DNA from: Corythucha ciliata
Taxonomy: Eukaryota; Arthropoda; Insecta; Hemiptera; Tingidae
Length of the DNA stretch: 64,000 bases
Assembly: GCA_038030265.1 (NCBI GenBank)
Contig: CM075941.1
Coordinates: 45,322,164 to 45,386,163, forward strand
Direction of reading: 5' to 3'
Under the pieces are notes generated by a model, which saw only the letters and a list, made by a program, of their open reading frames with translations, was not told the origin of the DNA and searched no databases. A program made the position numbers and the translations under genes. This document shows positions 9,209 to 20,600 of this stretch, piece after piece. Each line of letters opens with the position of its first letter. Within the stretch, counting starts at the first letter, position 1.

Positions 9209-11261
9209 GTAGGGGAGCCCACGATGCTAAATGGGGATTTACTCGAGCGTCGTAGAGACCTATTGGGTTGCAAAGATGATAAAAAGATAACATTGTTATA
9301 TGATGTATACCTTTTCATCGGTGGGGAAAACGGCTATAGACTTTCAAAAATGAAAAAATGAAATGAAAAAAAAAAAAAAAAAAAAAAAAAAAACTTGTAT
9401 GGACATTCTCGAGCGTGTCAGATATTTACAGCATCAATTGCCTATGTATTTTTAATGAAGTATGCATATTAATCTGATAGTTTACGTGATGTGGGTGGTC
9501 GTACGTAAGGGTTGAAAATGAAAAAAAAAAAAAAATTAATCGAGCGCGTCAGATTTTCTAAGGGAATGTTAAGTGAACCTAAAATAAGCTCTCACCCAAT
9601 AATCTGACGATTTGGAGGTGACGCAAGCTCGTGGCCCTTATCAGAATGTGCAAAAAACAAAAATCGTCATTTTGAAATACTCGAGCGCGTCAGATTAAGA
9701 TATATATGCTTCATACTGACGTCCTAAACGTGCTCTCTCGTAATCTGACGATTATCTGGAGGGATTCGCCTAATCTGACACTTTTAAAAAAAAATCTCGC
9801 TATGTTTGGTACCTAAGTCGTACTTTTCTGTACCATTTTCGAAAGAGTAAGATGAGGTTAACTGAAACTGTGACGTAAAGGACCTTTTTCTACAATAGTT
9901 GAATAATGATAACATTATTCAACTGGTATGAGAGAGAAAAGCGCAATTTTTTTGAACTTCATTATTCAACACATATGGCAACCAATTCAGTAAAATTTAG
10001 CGCCGGCGCTATCCACCCGTCCTCCCGAATTGGAACATATGTCTCACACAAGACGTGTGGGCGCTAAGTTTCACTGAATTGGCCCCACGAGTTGAATAAT
10101 GACTAAAATTCATCGACGAATTTTTTCTATTTCGGCTTTTTGAAATCGTCAGATTATATACTTTTCGTTATCCTTGAATTATTCCCTTCATAAAAAAAAA
10201 AAAATTAGCCACGCTCGAGAATGTCAAGATGACGTTTTTTTTACAAGTTTGAGGCCTCCTCCGTCTTTGCATCACTCTTAAATTGTCAGATTAGTGGAAT
10301 ACAGACATTTTTTAGCATGAAATTAACTCCCACTTCCTTAATCTGACGCGCTCGAGAATGTCTGATGATCAATTTTTTATTACTAATCTGACGCTTTATC
10401 CTTGACGGGCTGCCCCATATACAGGGTGTTTGAGGTTTGTGTGGCAATACTGAACCATGTGATGAATTAGGTCATTTAGCATCGATTTCAAGAAATACAC
10501 AATTTAGAGGTGACCAGGATGTGCTTAAGGTGTAGTGGTGGCCATTTTGAACCCTTGAAGTAAAGGTTTTATAAAATAAATGAATGCACCTTTCACTTGA
10601 GTTCAATTAATAATTCTGTTGTTTCTGAATGTAGCAGACAATGACCATTGCTAACAATAATCTCCAATTGATAAAAAGTGGCATTATTGACACAATTGAT
10701 ACAGAAAGAGCAAAAATGTTGGATAATTAATATGGAAGTTTAACCTAGGCTCTCTATGTTTTTCACATTGTTTGCTGATTTCTGTGGAACTTAGAGCAGT
10801 AGATGGCAATTGTTGCACATCGTTGGAAAGCTGACAAATTGCAGATGTTTTTCCGTTTATCTGAACGTTTGATGCCACTGAGGTTAGATGAATTAGAAGC
10901 GGAAGAGTAGGCAGGAGAAAAACGAAAAACGCATTTTGGGAGATTTTGATCGACTGATATGCCAATCAAAATTGGACAATCACCAATTATTTCGGGCTCA
11001 TTTTGTATGCAATTTTGTCCTGTTTCCAACGCACTATTCACTTTTTTAAAATTAATCTCGTGCGGTGACACATCACTTCAAATTTTATAAAAAAAAAGAG
11101 CTAATCATGAAAACATCAGTTTTTATTCGATATCTCGAAAACAAATTGACTATCGATAATAGTGTATTTCGTGAAGGTACTCAACTAGGTACTAGGTATC
11201 CGCAGTATGTTAATCTGACGCGCTTTAGTAAATCCCGAAATCCCCTCTTGGGCTCCCCTAC
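9209..11261. mobile_element. TA-flanked element with about 45-bp inverted ends
   Basis: The left end GTAGGGGAGCCCA...GGGGATTTACT and its inverted right end at about 11218-11261 bound a 2053-base insertion in the Harbinger transposase gene. TA flanks both sides (9207-9208, 11262-11263), fitting Tc1/mariner-like or another TA-targeting superfamily. No transposase motif was found inside, so it is non-autonomous. The interior carries many copies of CTCGAGCGCGTCAGATT in both orientations. ACAGGGTGTTTGAGG near 10421 looks like the end of a further unrelated insert. Confidence 0.7.
9230..10400. repeat. Cluster of CGAGCGCGTCAGATT / AATCTGACG motifs
   Basis: The word TCGAGCGYGTCAGAT or its complement recurs near 9239, 9404, 9541, 9600, 9679, 9742, 10146, 10210, 10340 and 10385, and again at the right end near 11214. 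It is mixed in orientation and unevenly spaced. Subterminal clusters of this kind are usually transposase binding sites. Poly-A runs at 9369-9393 and 9520-9534 lie among them. Confidence 0.7.
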
Positions 11262-12111
11262 TAAGAGGGAAATCCACGATTTCAGAAATAGTTTATCCTA
11301 CTCGCGAAGCCATATGGACACATTTGCACCCTCAATTCATGCCCATACCAGACGGACGAGCTTGGACAGCAATAGCAAAGCGTCATTTTGAGTTGTGGAA
11401 CTTGCCTCATTGCATTGGTTCAGTCGACGGCAAACATATTCGAATGAAATGTTTCAAAAATACGGGATCCCGAAACATTAATTACAAAAGGTTCTTTTCA
11501 ATCGTGCTCATGGCTGTGGCTGATGCAGATGGCATGTTCACTCTAATTGATGTTGGAGATCTCGGACGAAACAGTGATGGGGCAGTAGTTCGATATTCCT
11601 CTTTTGGAAAACTACTGAGAGAAGGAAAGTTGGATATTCCGAAGCCTGCTTGTATTCCGGGAAGCAGTGACGACGAGGAGTTTCCATGCTATTTTGTTAC
11701 CATATTTAATGCGGCCTTTCCCCAAAAAAGTGCTGAACGATGCAAAAAGAATAGTTAACTATCGACTCTCAAGAGGGCGGAAAAGTGTTGAATGCGCATG
11801 CATTCGGAATGTTAACTTCAAAATTTAGACTGTTCGAGATGGCCCAATCTGTTGTAACGAAAAAAAAGCCTCGTCAAAGCTGCTTTCTGCACAATTTTAT
11901 CCGTTCTCACCATGGAAAAATTCAAGAACCTTCAGATTTGGATGGGACCAATGGAGAGGTGCCGAACATACCTGATGGGAGTACATTTGACGAAAACCGT
12001 TCTCAACCATACGCTAATTATGAGCGGAATAAGTTGGGAAACTACTTTTTGAGCTCAGAAGGGAAAATTCGATACCAATGGAAGTACGTTCCGCGTCTAT
12101 TACCTTCCTAA

Positions 12112-13160
12112 TCCAATGGCATGTGAACTCGGACAATTTTAAATCCAGGAGGACAGATTAATTTTTGTCAATTCAAAAAGGTTTTAAAAGGTCTAGAAAA
12201 TTCAATGTGCTTTTCTGATAAGTTCTTGTTTTAGCACTTAACACACCTGTGAGCTTAACCATCGTTGTCACTTCTTTTCCATCGTACCATGGAGGCATAA
12301 ATATACTGGAGGAGTAACTAGCGCTAATAAAAGCGAATCAAATTATTTACCAGTAGGTGTCGGCAGAAAATGGAAGTATTCAAGCAAATAAAATTCAGCA
12401 CGTTGCCACTCTAAAAAAAAAATTTTAAAAAAATAAAAAAATTGATCGAAAATCTATCTGGCAGTCGAGCTGAAAGATTCATTCATTTCACCTAAATCGA
12501 TGTCTGATTTGGGAGGAGTATACAGATGATTTGGCATGTGAACTGAAGGATATCAACAGAAGTTGCTACTTTACTAGTGCGTCTGGTGATTTTTGAATCA
12601 ATTCCAAAGTCCAACGGGATTGTTTGGGAATAGTTGTTGGGGAAATTACGTAGTTCACTATGTGTGAAGCATTCGAGGGAACTGTGAAATTGTTTTTCAG
12701 AAGTCATAATACAAAATTATCCCCCAGAAATCGCGTATTCATCCCTTCTCTGCACCACCCATTATGATCAATAGATAATCATACCACCACTCCAAATTTT
12801 CATAAATTCGAAACTCAACTCATGTTTTCGACCACGGCGACGAGAACAATATATAATAGTGCACCAAGACAAAATGACTGTCGAAACCCATCCCCCGCCG
12901 CTCTATCAAATCGTACGTGGCAACCAAGATTCATCTAACCAAGGCCGAGAAAACGTCATGCCCAAACAAAAGGTGTCCGATCACGATAGAATTCAGCTCG
13001 GGTATAAATACGCTCCGCCCACCAAAGGATATTTTCGGTTCGCTCCAGAGGCCTCTCGGGCATTTCTCTTCTTTCGGCCATTGCATTTCTCTCTTCATTC
13101 ATGAAACGGAAAATAAAAATTTTCCCGGGTGACATGGCTTTCCATGTAGCGTTGCGTGAC
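12112..13160. other. Harbinger interior without a recognised gene
   Basis: This lies between the transposase remains and the right subterminal repeats. A 71-codon minus-strand frame at 12492-12707 shows no family motif. In a complete Harbinger a Myb/SANT-like or similar second gene could sit here, but none can be supported. Confidence 0.4.
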
Positions 13161-13165
13161 AAGGA

Positions 13166-13433
13166 ACCGATAGGTATCGCTTCAGTATCGCTATCGTTTC
13201 AATGTGAACGCTTCCGTACCACTCCGACTAATTTTCAGTCGTTTTTATTCGTTCGAGTTGCTTTCACGTTGCTTCGGCAATATTGCACCGATCCCTTCAA
13301 TAAACCGATATGTATCGCTTCAGTATCGTTATCGCTTCAATGTGAACGGTTTCATATCACTCGCACGCGGTTTTTGTTGTTTTTATCTGTCTGAGTTGCT
13401 TTCATGTCGCTTGAGCAATATCGCAGCGATATC
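13166..13433. repeat. Tandem duplication of the Harbinger subterminal region
   Basis: The segment beginning ACCGATAGGTATCGCTTC at 13166 is repeated from 13304 (ACCGATATGTATCGCTTC), an offset of 138 bases. Both copies contain CAGTATCG.TATCG, TTCAATGTGAACG, GAGTTGCTTTCA and a closing GCAATAT.GCA.CGAT. The left terminus has related words (GCAACGCGATAG, GCGATACC). Confidence 0.75.
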
Positions 13434-13461
13434 GTGTTGCTCCAGTGTGTACGCCGCCTAA

Positions 13462-14984
13462 CTCTGCTATTCCACTATGGCTATTTCCGCGAAATCGTTC
13501 GTATCGCGGCATAATTATTTCGTCTCGATCTCGTTTGTTTACGTTAGTTTACAGTGGCGAGGCGTCCGGTCATCGATAGATTCGCCGATGACTAGATTTT
13601 TCTTCGGAAATGAAGGAATATTTGTTGGAAATATTTTTCTTAGAAAAGCCCCTTCTTGGAGAAATGAAAGATTTAAACAACAATAATTTCTCTCAACTGA
13701 GTTCATAGGAGAGTTAGGAGAACTGTTTTTGATCAACTGGGAGAATACTAGAGCGATCTACTGGGCCTTAATAGCGTAACAGATGCGCTAACTTTGGAGA
13801 ATCCAATCTCCCTCTCTCCCATTCCCGTCCACTCAATCGTGTCTTCGTCAAGCTCAGTTTCCTTCTCTTTCTCGCGCGTTAGAAAAACAGCTCTACTCAT
13901 CGCTTCTTCGGTCGAATCCGGTTCCTCTCGGCTTATTGTGCGAACGGTGTTGGTCGGCAACGGCTCCTTTTCAAATATTTTCCTGGCGTTTATTTCATTT
14001 TTCATCTCTTTTCAGCGTTTGAATTTTGTTTCTCTTGAATTTGGTGTAGGCTCTCCAGTTTTTAAAATGGTATTTTACGTGAAATCGTTGTTCGTTCCGT
14101 TTGTAGAGGCGAAGCTCCATATTTTTAAAAGGATCTCTTGTGGGCTGAAAAATGTGAATAATTCCGACAGGAGCATTTCAGGAAAAGTGAATTTCTTTTA
14201 AAGACAATCTGAAACTTCTTAATAATTCGAATGAACAAATCAAATTGTATAATTCGAACGATGGCATACAGCAATGGGTGAAAATTAGGCACAATAGAAT
14301 TTTCAAGTTACTAACACAAATTCGAAAAAATGTTACATTTCCTGTTTTTGGTGTCACCATGACGTGAACAAAAGACAGAAATAATAAATGTACACCACAT
14401 CAGGGCGATTTGTTTCTCCAACGATGGCTCACTGGTGACTCAAATGAAAGGGCGCATTCATTGCTCATATCGTTCGAGCTCGATTTCAAGAATTCAACGG
14501 TCCCTTCCCCATGGAACGATTTGGTTGGATTTCGAACACCTCCGAGTTATTAATGGTGGATTTCACCACCGAGAGTTAAGGTTTGAGTTACGTTAACTCG
14601 GAATTAACTGAAAAAAGGCGTCACTATTTATGTAAACAATGTTAGAGTTAGGTAACTCCAACCTAACTCCCGGTGGTGAAATTGGCCCTTAGGCTATTAA
14701 TTTCCTGGATAAATACGTTTGTCATTGGCCAAAATTTGCGGGCGTGATCGTGCTAAGATTCGAGGGGCAATAAATGTATCATATCTATCATATAGAAAAT
14801 CGAGCAGGACAGAATTCTTATTCGACGTCCTGGAACGTGAAAAATATGCATTATGAGCAAGACCATATTTTATTTTATGGATCATATTTGCCCTCATAAC
14901 AGAAAAGTGTGAGTGAAGGGGGGGGGGGCACACGTAGAGATGACCAGCCAAAAAGTCCACGCGCCGCCACTGTTAGTTTAGCCA
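13462..14984. other. Unassigned stretch with a fold-back repeat fragment
   Basis: A fragment at about 13485-13552 (GAAATCGTTCGTATCGCG, then TCTCGATCTCGTTTGTTTACG) matches the fold-back repeat of 14985-23250. The rest has open frames (for example 13794-14201 plus) without recognisable motifs. A G run lies near 14919-14928. Confidence 0.45.
14559..14683. repeat. Small MITE-like inverted repeat
   Basis: ATTTCACCACCGAGAGTTAA at the left is matched inverted by TAACTCCCGGTGGTGAAAT at the right, with arms of about 38 bases, several mismatches, and a spacer of about 45 bases. It has the size and shape of a miniature inverted-repeat element, but a target duplication could not be assigned. Confidence 0.6.
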
Positions 14985-15334
14985 AAATTATAGTTTGTTT
15001 ACCATTTCGTATGATCTTATTCGAAAAACTGTCTGTGTCGGGCTAAGTTCACGCAACTCGACACATAGCTGAACCCGGAATCGTGGCACATTCTGCCTCG
15101 TTGCCGTTAGTTTACGTTTGTTTAGTCAAATTTTTCGTTTGTTTACCATTTCATATACAATTTTATTCAAAAACCTGTCTGTGCCGGGCAAAGTTTACGC
15201 AACCCGACACATAGCCGGAACTGTTTGTTTCATGGCATATTCTGTCTCGTTGCCGTTTGTTTACGTTTGTTTAGCCTCCTGAACAACTCTGCTCGATACG
15301 AACGTAATTATGTGTGTTAGGCTAAGTTCAGGCA
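14985..15334 (+). repeat. Fold-back/tandem repeat, left part (interrupted by MULE)
   Basis: At least two and a half units of about 145 bases. Each unit carries TGTCGGGCTAAGTTCACGCA, a complementary CCCGACACATAGCC, then CGTTTGTTT.ATG.CATATTCTG.CTCGTTGCCGTTTGTTTACG. The third unit stops within GGCTAAGTTCAGGCA at 15334, and the expected continuation appears at about 23063. A MULE has therefore been inserted into the repeat. Confidence 0.7.
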
Positions 15335-15603
15335 CACCGGCTACTACCCATAAGCGCCGATTTGAATTTATAAGTGCCCGAAAGCGCCGCAGCGTAACCC
15401 CAAAAGCGCCCGAGCGGGGTGAGAGAACAATAGAAGCAAAACTCCCAGAGGCGCCGGAGTGTATTCTTTGGTTTGTTGACTTCTGTAATATAGGGGCATT
15501 GTTCAATGAAGACTGTTCGGCGATTGCCTGTTGACAATATTGATATTCGTCGCATCGTAGTTTTATCACTCCAGTATCGATCTGGTTGTCACTGTGTTCA
15601 GAT

Positions 15604-16076
15604 ATGAGTGCGATTCGTTGTACTGAAACAAATAAAGGCGTTCAATGCCTGATTGTGGACAATTATGTGTTGCGAAAATATGAAGTTCACGATGATGGGA
15701 CGGTCAAGTGGCGTTGTACAAATAAGTCATGTGCTGCTTCAGTTCGAACTGATGGAGATGGGACCCACATTTTGGCAGATGGAAAAGGTCACAACCATGC
15801 TCGTTTGACCGATCGCGAAGTTGAGAGACGGGAAGTGAAGAATGCTTGCAAGCGTAAAGCAGAACACCAGCTCACCGAAAGGCCTTCCAAGATTGTGCGT
15901 ACGGCGTTATCGTCGATTGAAAATCAAAACTTGGTACATCAAGACATCACCGCAATCAACAAAGCTATCTACCGGACCAAAAGGAAATCGCTTCCTGCAA
16001 ATCCCACAAGTCGGAAAGAAGCTCTTGAACAGTTGGAAATGCTAAACACTACTACGAACCAAAATGAAAAATTCGT
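15604..16076 (+). pseudogene. MULE transposase, N-terminal FLYWCH part
   Basis: The frame opens with ATG at 15604. Residues about 5-65 form a FLYWCH zinc-finger domain: a GVQCLIVDNYVLRKYE strand pair, VKWRCTNKSC with the cysteines, and the closing GHNHA. The FLYWCH finger is a WRKY/GCM1-related DNA-binding fold common at the start of animal MULE transposases. A basic linker and a RTKRKSLPANPTSRKEAL stretch follow, as in that family. The frame is cut at NEKFV by the Jockey insertion and resumes at 21901 in the same sense, right after the duplicated target. Confidence 0.8.
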
Positions 16077-16269
16077 CTATCTATTTTTTTTTTTATTTTT
16101 TTTTTTTTTTTATTTTTTTAGTAAATTAGAACTTTTTATTCCAAGGGAATTTTACAGTTAGGCTGGTTCAGTATGAACTAATATGACTTGTTACATGAAG
16201 TTAGGTACAACTCATCAATTGCCCTAGACCAGAAGTATTATTATTATTATTATGGAATTTTGCTAAATA

Positions 16270-17799
16270 GTCCAGTCAAACCGTATAAAAAAAATACCAT
16301 ACGTGGACAAAAATCTCGTCTTTGATTTTTTCACTTTATTCTATGTTTTTTGGGGTGAGGAACACGAATCTGAAGAGATCCAACAATATTTCCTTGTGCG
16401 TTTTGAGAAAATCGCGAAAAACTGAAAATTGTTGGCACTTTTTTTAGTTTTTCGCTTGCAACTCCTCAATGACGCATTCTACGGAAAATTTTACCATGTT
16501 CTTTTTTGAATAGCATCAAGTTCTGCGTCGAATCATTTTTTATTTTGTCACAATTGACCCAGCCGTTTCGCCGGTATTGATTTTTTTTAAAATGGTAATT
16601 TTTAGTCGCTTTTGGCAAAATTGTGTGAAAAAATAAAAGTAGTTCAACTCTCAGTTGAGTGATGTAATGTCTGACGCTAACTATAATACTGGTGATATGT
16701 TGAGTTTTAACATTTGTGGACAAAGTTGATGGGCATTGCCACTTTTTTGAAACAAAACCTATTTTCATCGCCCTGTACAGAATATTTTCCGGGCCTTGAA
16801 AAATTTGGCAAATATGGTTTCTGGCTGTAAATTTTACCAGCTTTCACTGAAAAATAGTGCAATTTTCATCGAAGGCTTCGTTCGATAGTAATAGGCCAAA
16901 ACGTTCGGCTGAAGAAACGAATTATTGGAAAATTACTCATTTTGCGAATTTCCCACTGCGTTTTATTGCCACTTATCGGGTCTTCAAGAAAAACGCCATA
17001 CATGAATCCTTATAGGAAATTTAACGAGCTTTCAGATGAGTTTCTTCAAAGTTTAATCGGATGGATAGTTTTTGAGTTATAGGCCGAAGTGTTACAAAAA
17101 ACGCCTTTTTGCATAAAATGTCAAATTGTTTGACGTTATGGCCCTGTCTTATGTTGATCTTCAAATGAAATTTCATATAATAGGTCTGATGGAAAATTCA
17201 ATCAGTTTTCAGATCGTTTTTCAGAGAAAACAATTCGACTACTAGTTCCCGAGCTACTGGCAAAAATGTGCAGAAAAACGTGGTTTTTGGGCCGCCTTTT
17301 TTCGCGTTTTTGTCGCATAACTGATACCACTGATTTTTTCTGTAGGTTCCAAGACTTTTCACTTATGTAAAATTCAATTCTGGGCCACTTTGATTTCATG
17401 ACATTTTCCGATTGGAACAGCCGTTTTTAAGTTGCTGCTGCCTTAGTAATTTGTATTAACTTTACCAAAAGTGGCAAAAAATGACCATTAAAAAAAAATC
17501 AATACCGGTGAAACGGCTGTGTCAACTGTGACAAAAGAAAGAACGATTCGACGCAGAATTCAATGCTTTTCAAAAAATGAGAGGGTATTATTTTCCGTAG
17601 AATGCGTCATTAAGGAGTTATAAGCAAAAAATTGAAAAAAGTGCCAAAAATGAGCAGTTTTTCGCGATTTTTTCAAAACGCACAAGGAAATATTGTTGGA
17701 TCTCTTCAGATTCGTGTTTATCACCCCAAAAAACATAGAATAAAGCGAAAAAATCAAAGACGAGATTTTTGTCCACGTGGAACTACCGTTTGACTGGAC
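16270..17799. mobile_element. TA-flanked element with about 350-bp inverted ends
   Basis: GTCCAGTCAAAC at 16270 and GTTTGACTGGAC ending 17799 begin inverted arms that stay alignable for roughly 350 bases (16270-16620 against 17450-17799). TA lies at each side (16268-16269, 17800-17801). The central 830 bases contain diverged internal repeats with a recurring GAAATTTAACGAGCTTTCAG-like word. No transposase is present. It is inserted in the Jockey 3' UTR and so is the youngest layer of the nest. A related single end is present at 23844-24010. Confidence 0.8.
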
Positions 17800-17895
17800 T
17801 AAAAGTAGTTAAAAGATAAAGAGTAATATAGTTGGTAAGAAAATAAGTGCTCTAAGCGAAAATGACTAGATTCATAACACATTTACATATCACAG

Positions 17896-20600
17896 TTAGT
17901 TGGCTACTTCTGCGAGTGAATCCTGCAGTCGTTTTCTTTTCAGGCGACGCATAGGGGGTTGTGGTGGAGGACTGGATGCAAGATTCTGCAACAGTCGGTT
18001 CGAGTGTTGAACCAAGGTCGTGTGTAGAGTGGTGTACGCCTTTTTGATCGTCTCGGCAACTTCACTTAGTTCCAAATCGGAGTGCAGTACTGAGTTGCGT
18101 ATGAACCAGTGTCCTCCAGTCATTATCCTTAAGGCTCGGTTTTGGACAGTTTGCACTCTTTTAACGTGACTTTTCGCTGCGCTTCCCCAGATTCCGCAAG
18201 CATACTGCCAAATAGGACGTACGAGGGCTATATAGATATGCCTCTTGAGATGAAGAGGTAATGCCGATCGAACATTTAAAAAGGGTGACAGTTGGGCCAA
18301 TCTGCCGCGGGTTTTGGTAACGAGATTTTGAGTATGAGCAGCCCAGGTGAGTTTCTTGTCGAGTGTTACGCCAAGATATCGAACTTGCTCGCTGTAGGGA
18401 ATTGTTGAACCATTCAAAGTGATAACCGGATGGGGGGAGATGCATTTTAGGGTGAACATAACTATAGATGATTTAGTGGGGTTCATTGAAACTCGCCATT
18501 TATGGCACCAGCTGCCTACTCTGTTCATATAGTTCTGAAGGTTGACGCGAGCTTCTTCGCAAGTTTCAGCTTTGCTGAGGGCCGCAACATCATCCGCGAA
18601 CTGTGCAACGGTTATATTTTCTTGTGTAGGGAAGTCACTAGCGTATATCAAGTATAAAAAGGGGCCCAGTACACTCCCCTGTGGTACTCCTGCAGTGGCT
18701 GCCCTGGACGGCGAAACTGCGTGGGCGCATTTGACCGAAAAAGTCCGATTAGACAGGTACGACTGTATCAATCTGTAATATGTGTCGGGGAGTTCGTTTT
18801 TTATTTTGAAAAGAAGACCGGGATGCCACACTTTGTCAAATGCCTTTTCTGAATCCAGGAAAGCTCCGAGGCATATCTTTTTGTTCTCGTATCCGTCCAG
18901 AATTTCGTCGACAACACGATGGAGCTGTTGGGGGCACGAGTGATTCTTCCTGAAGCCGAATTCTGAGTCGGGTAGGAGATGCGAGAGGTATGTGAGAAGT
19001 TTTGGGAGTAAGAGCCGTTCAAAAATCTTCGAAAATAGGCAGAGTAGGCTGATGGGCCGATAACTAGTGGGGTCACTAGCATTTTTGTTGGGCTTTTTGG
19101 CCATGATTACGTGAGCGTGCTTCAAGAGTGTGGGAAGTGGGTGGTCCGAAGCATGGCGTTGTACACTTGGGTCAGATACACAATACCTTTCCGAGGTAGC
19201 GCCTTGAGCAGGGGCTGAGTTATTAAATCGTGGCCAGGGGCCTTTTTTGTCGGTGATCTATTGATAGTATTCCTAACTTGGCCGGGGGTGAAGTAGTCAT
19301 TAAATGGAGACAAGATTAGTGGCGCCAAGAGGTGGTCCGTGACATTTGTCGTGGTACGGCTGTCGCTATCAGGGTGCGGCGAAAATTGGTCGCTAAGAAG
19401 TTGGGAAAAAAGAGTACACTTCTCCGAAGACGATGAGTACCATGTCTGACCCACGCGAAGAGGGGGAATAACACTCGCCTCCTTAGTCAATGCCTTGGTC
19501 TTCCTCCAGAGGGACCCATCTTTAGAAGTCAGTGCGCTAATGGTGTTTTGGGTCATGACGTTCCTTTCATTTTTGAGTGCCTGGCTCAGTTCTCTGGATG
19601 CCCTGTTGTATCGTTGCTTACCTTCAGTGTGTTTCGTTCTGATCCACTCAGCTCGAGCTCGCTTCTTTGTTGTAAGCAACTGTTGTACCACAACGGAAGG
19701 CCGGAAAGATTTTGGACTGTTCGCCTGTGCTCCTGCGCCAGAAGCTTCCTTTGCTGCTAAGTGAATCAGCTGGGTGAAGGCTGAAACGGCCGAGTCAATA
19801 TCCCTTGGGCTTTTAAGGGGTACATTTAGTGTGATCCTGTCCGATATTATTTCACTGTACTTCTTCCAGTTGAATGGATGTTGGATAAGGCTGAAAGACT
19901 GGCCAGGTTGTCGATCAGTAACGAATTGAGTCAGTGTAGGTAGATGATCAGAATTAAGTTCCTTCAGAACATTTGGTGCAGGGTTTACAAAACGATGCAT
20001 ATTCCTACCTATGAAAAAGTCCAAGACATCAGGCGAACGACTTGCATCGTGAGGGTAGTATGTGGGCTCCATTGGGTATATTACGTCCAGGCAATGTGAA
20101 TTTATGACTTCAAGTAGCGTTCTCCCTCTGGGATTGGCCAGGCGAGATCCCCACCTAGGGTGCTTGGCGTTAAAGTCACCCCCGAGGAGGAAATTTGTCT
20201 TCATTTCGTGAAGAATACCCCAAAAATCAGCTGTTGACATCCTATTTTGTGGGGCTGAATAAAAAGCTCCTATTTGTAATTGATGGCCCTGATGTCGCAA
20301 TGCAATCCTTGATACCTGGTACTCAACCTCCTGCACGCACGGTAGTTCATCATGGGGAATTTGATTGTTAATTATAATTGCTGAACCGCCTTTTCGGTCC
20401 CCACTAGGATGGTCACAACGATAGGTTTTGTAGCCTGGGATAAAAAATTGCAATGGGGGTGCCAGCTTTGTTTCCGAGACCAGAAGTATTCCAATGTTGT
20501 GGTTTTTTAAAAAGAGTTCCAGCTCGTAAAACTTGTTATTAAGACCTTGTGCGTTCCAAGTGCAGACGTTAATTGTGTTGAGCAGTTTTTGTGAGCTCAT
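17896..20600 (-). pseudogene. Jockey ORF2: endonuclease and reverse transcriptase, one frameshift
   Basis: It starts at ATG 20600-20598, overlapping the ORF1 stop as ATGA. The first about 230 residues are an apurinic-type endonuclease: CTWNAQGL, SETKL, GDFNAKHPRWGS and SDHLPT are visible. The frame ends early after TTHFPHS (stop at 19122-19124). In the next frame reverse transcriptase continues with TSYRPISLL, a SEKAFDKVWH block, GVPQGSVLGPFL and the catalytic AQFADDVA, to the stop at 17896. One lost base near 19122-19127, at the point where this family has a Trp-Lys, explains the break. Otherwise the enzyme core looks complete. This is a recently dead or mis-sequenced copy. Confidence 0.9.

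Larger units (their letters stand above)
8623..12111 (+). pseudogene. Harbinger transposase, broken and interrupted
   Basis: This is a HARBI1-like DDE nuclease gene. The likely start is ATG at 8623. Frame changes follow almost at once: a WVHPYN motif appears in a second frame at 8687-8705, and KFHEFYRMS in another near 8768-8795. The stretch to about 9150 looks intronic, with an acceptor TTTTTCCAG before RYLSTGSSF. After the inserted element the frame resumes with GKSTISEIV near 11268, then the catalytic core: SVDGKHI (first Asp), GRNSDG (second Asp), and a SRGRKSVECA stretch with the Glu near 11780. Another frameshift precedes AFGMLTSKFR and CFLHNFIRSHHGK. It is dead because of at least four frame changes and the insertion. 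The family call is firm. Confidence 0.85.
8501..13458 (+). mobile_element. PIF/Harbinger transposon with TAA duplications, disrupted
   Basis: It starts GGCGGCGTTCACACT and ends with the inverted AGTGTGTACGCCGCC, flanked by TAA at 8498-8500 and 13459-13461. It encodes a broken Harbinger DDE transposase on the plus strand. A 2053-base TA-flanked element (9209-11261) is inserted in the coding region, leaving about 2.9 kb of Harbinger. The right subterminal region is duplicated (13166-13433). The part after the transposase (12112-13160) holds no recognised gene. A partner Myb-like protein would be expected in an autonomous element but is not visible. Confidence 0.85.

Noticed and set aside
13794..14201. 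135-codon serine/phenylalanine-rich open frame
   Set aside because: Composition follows CT-rich DNA, and the opposite strand is open too; no domain.
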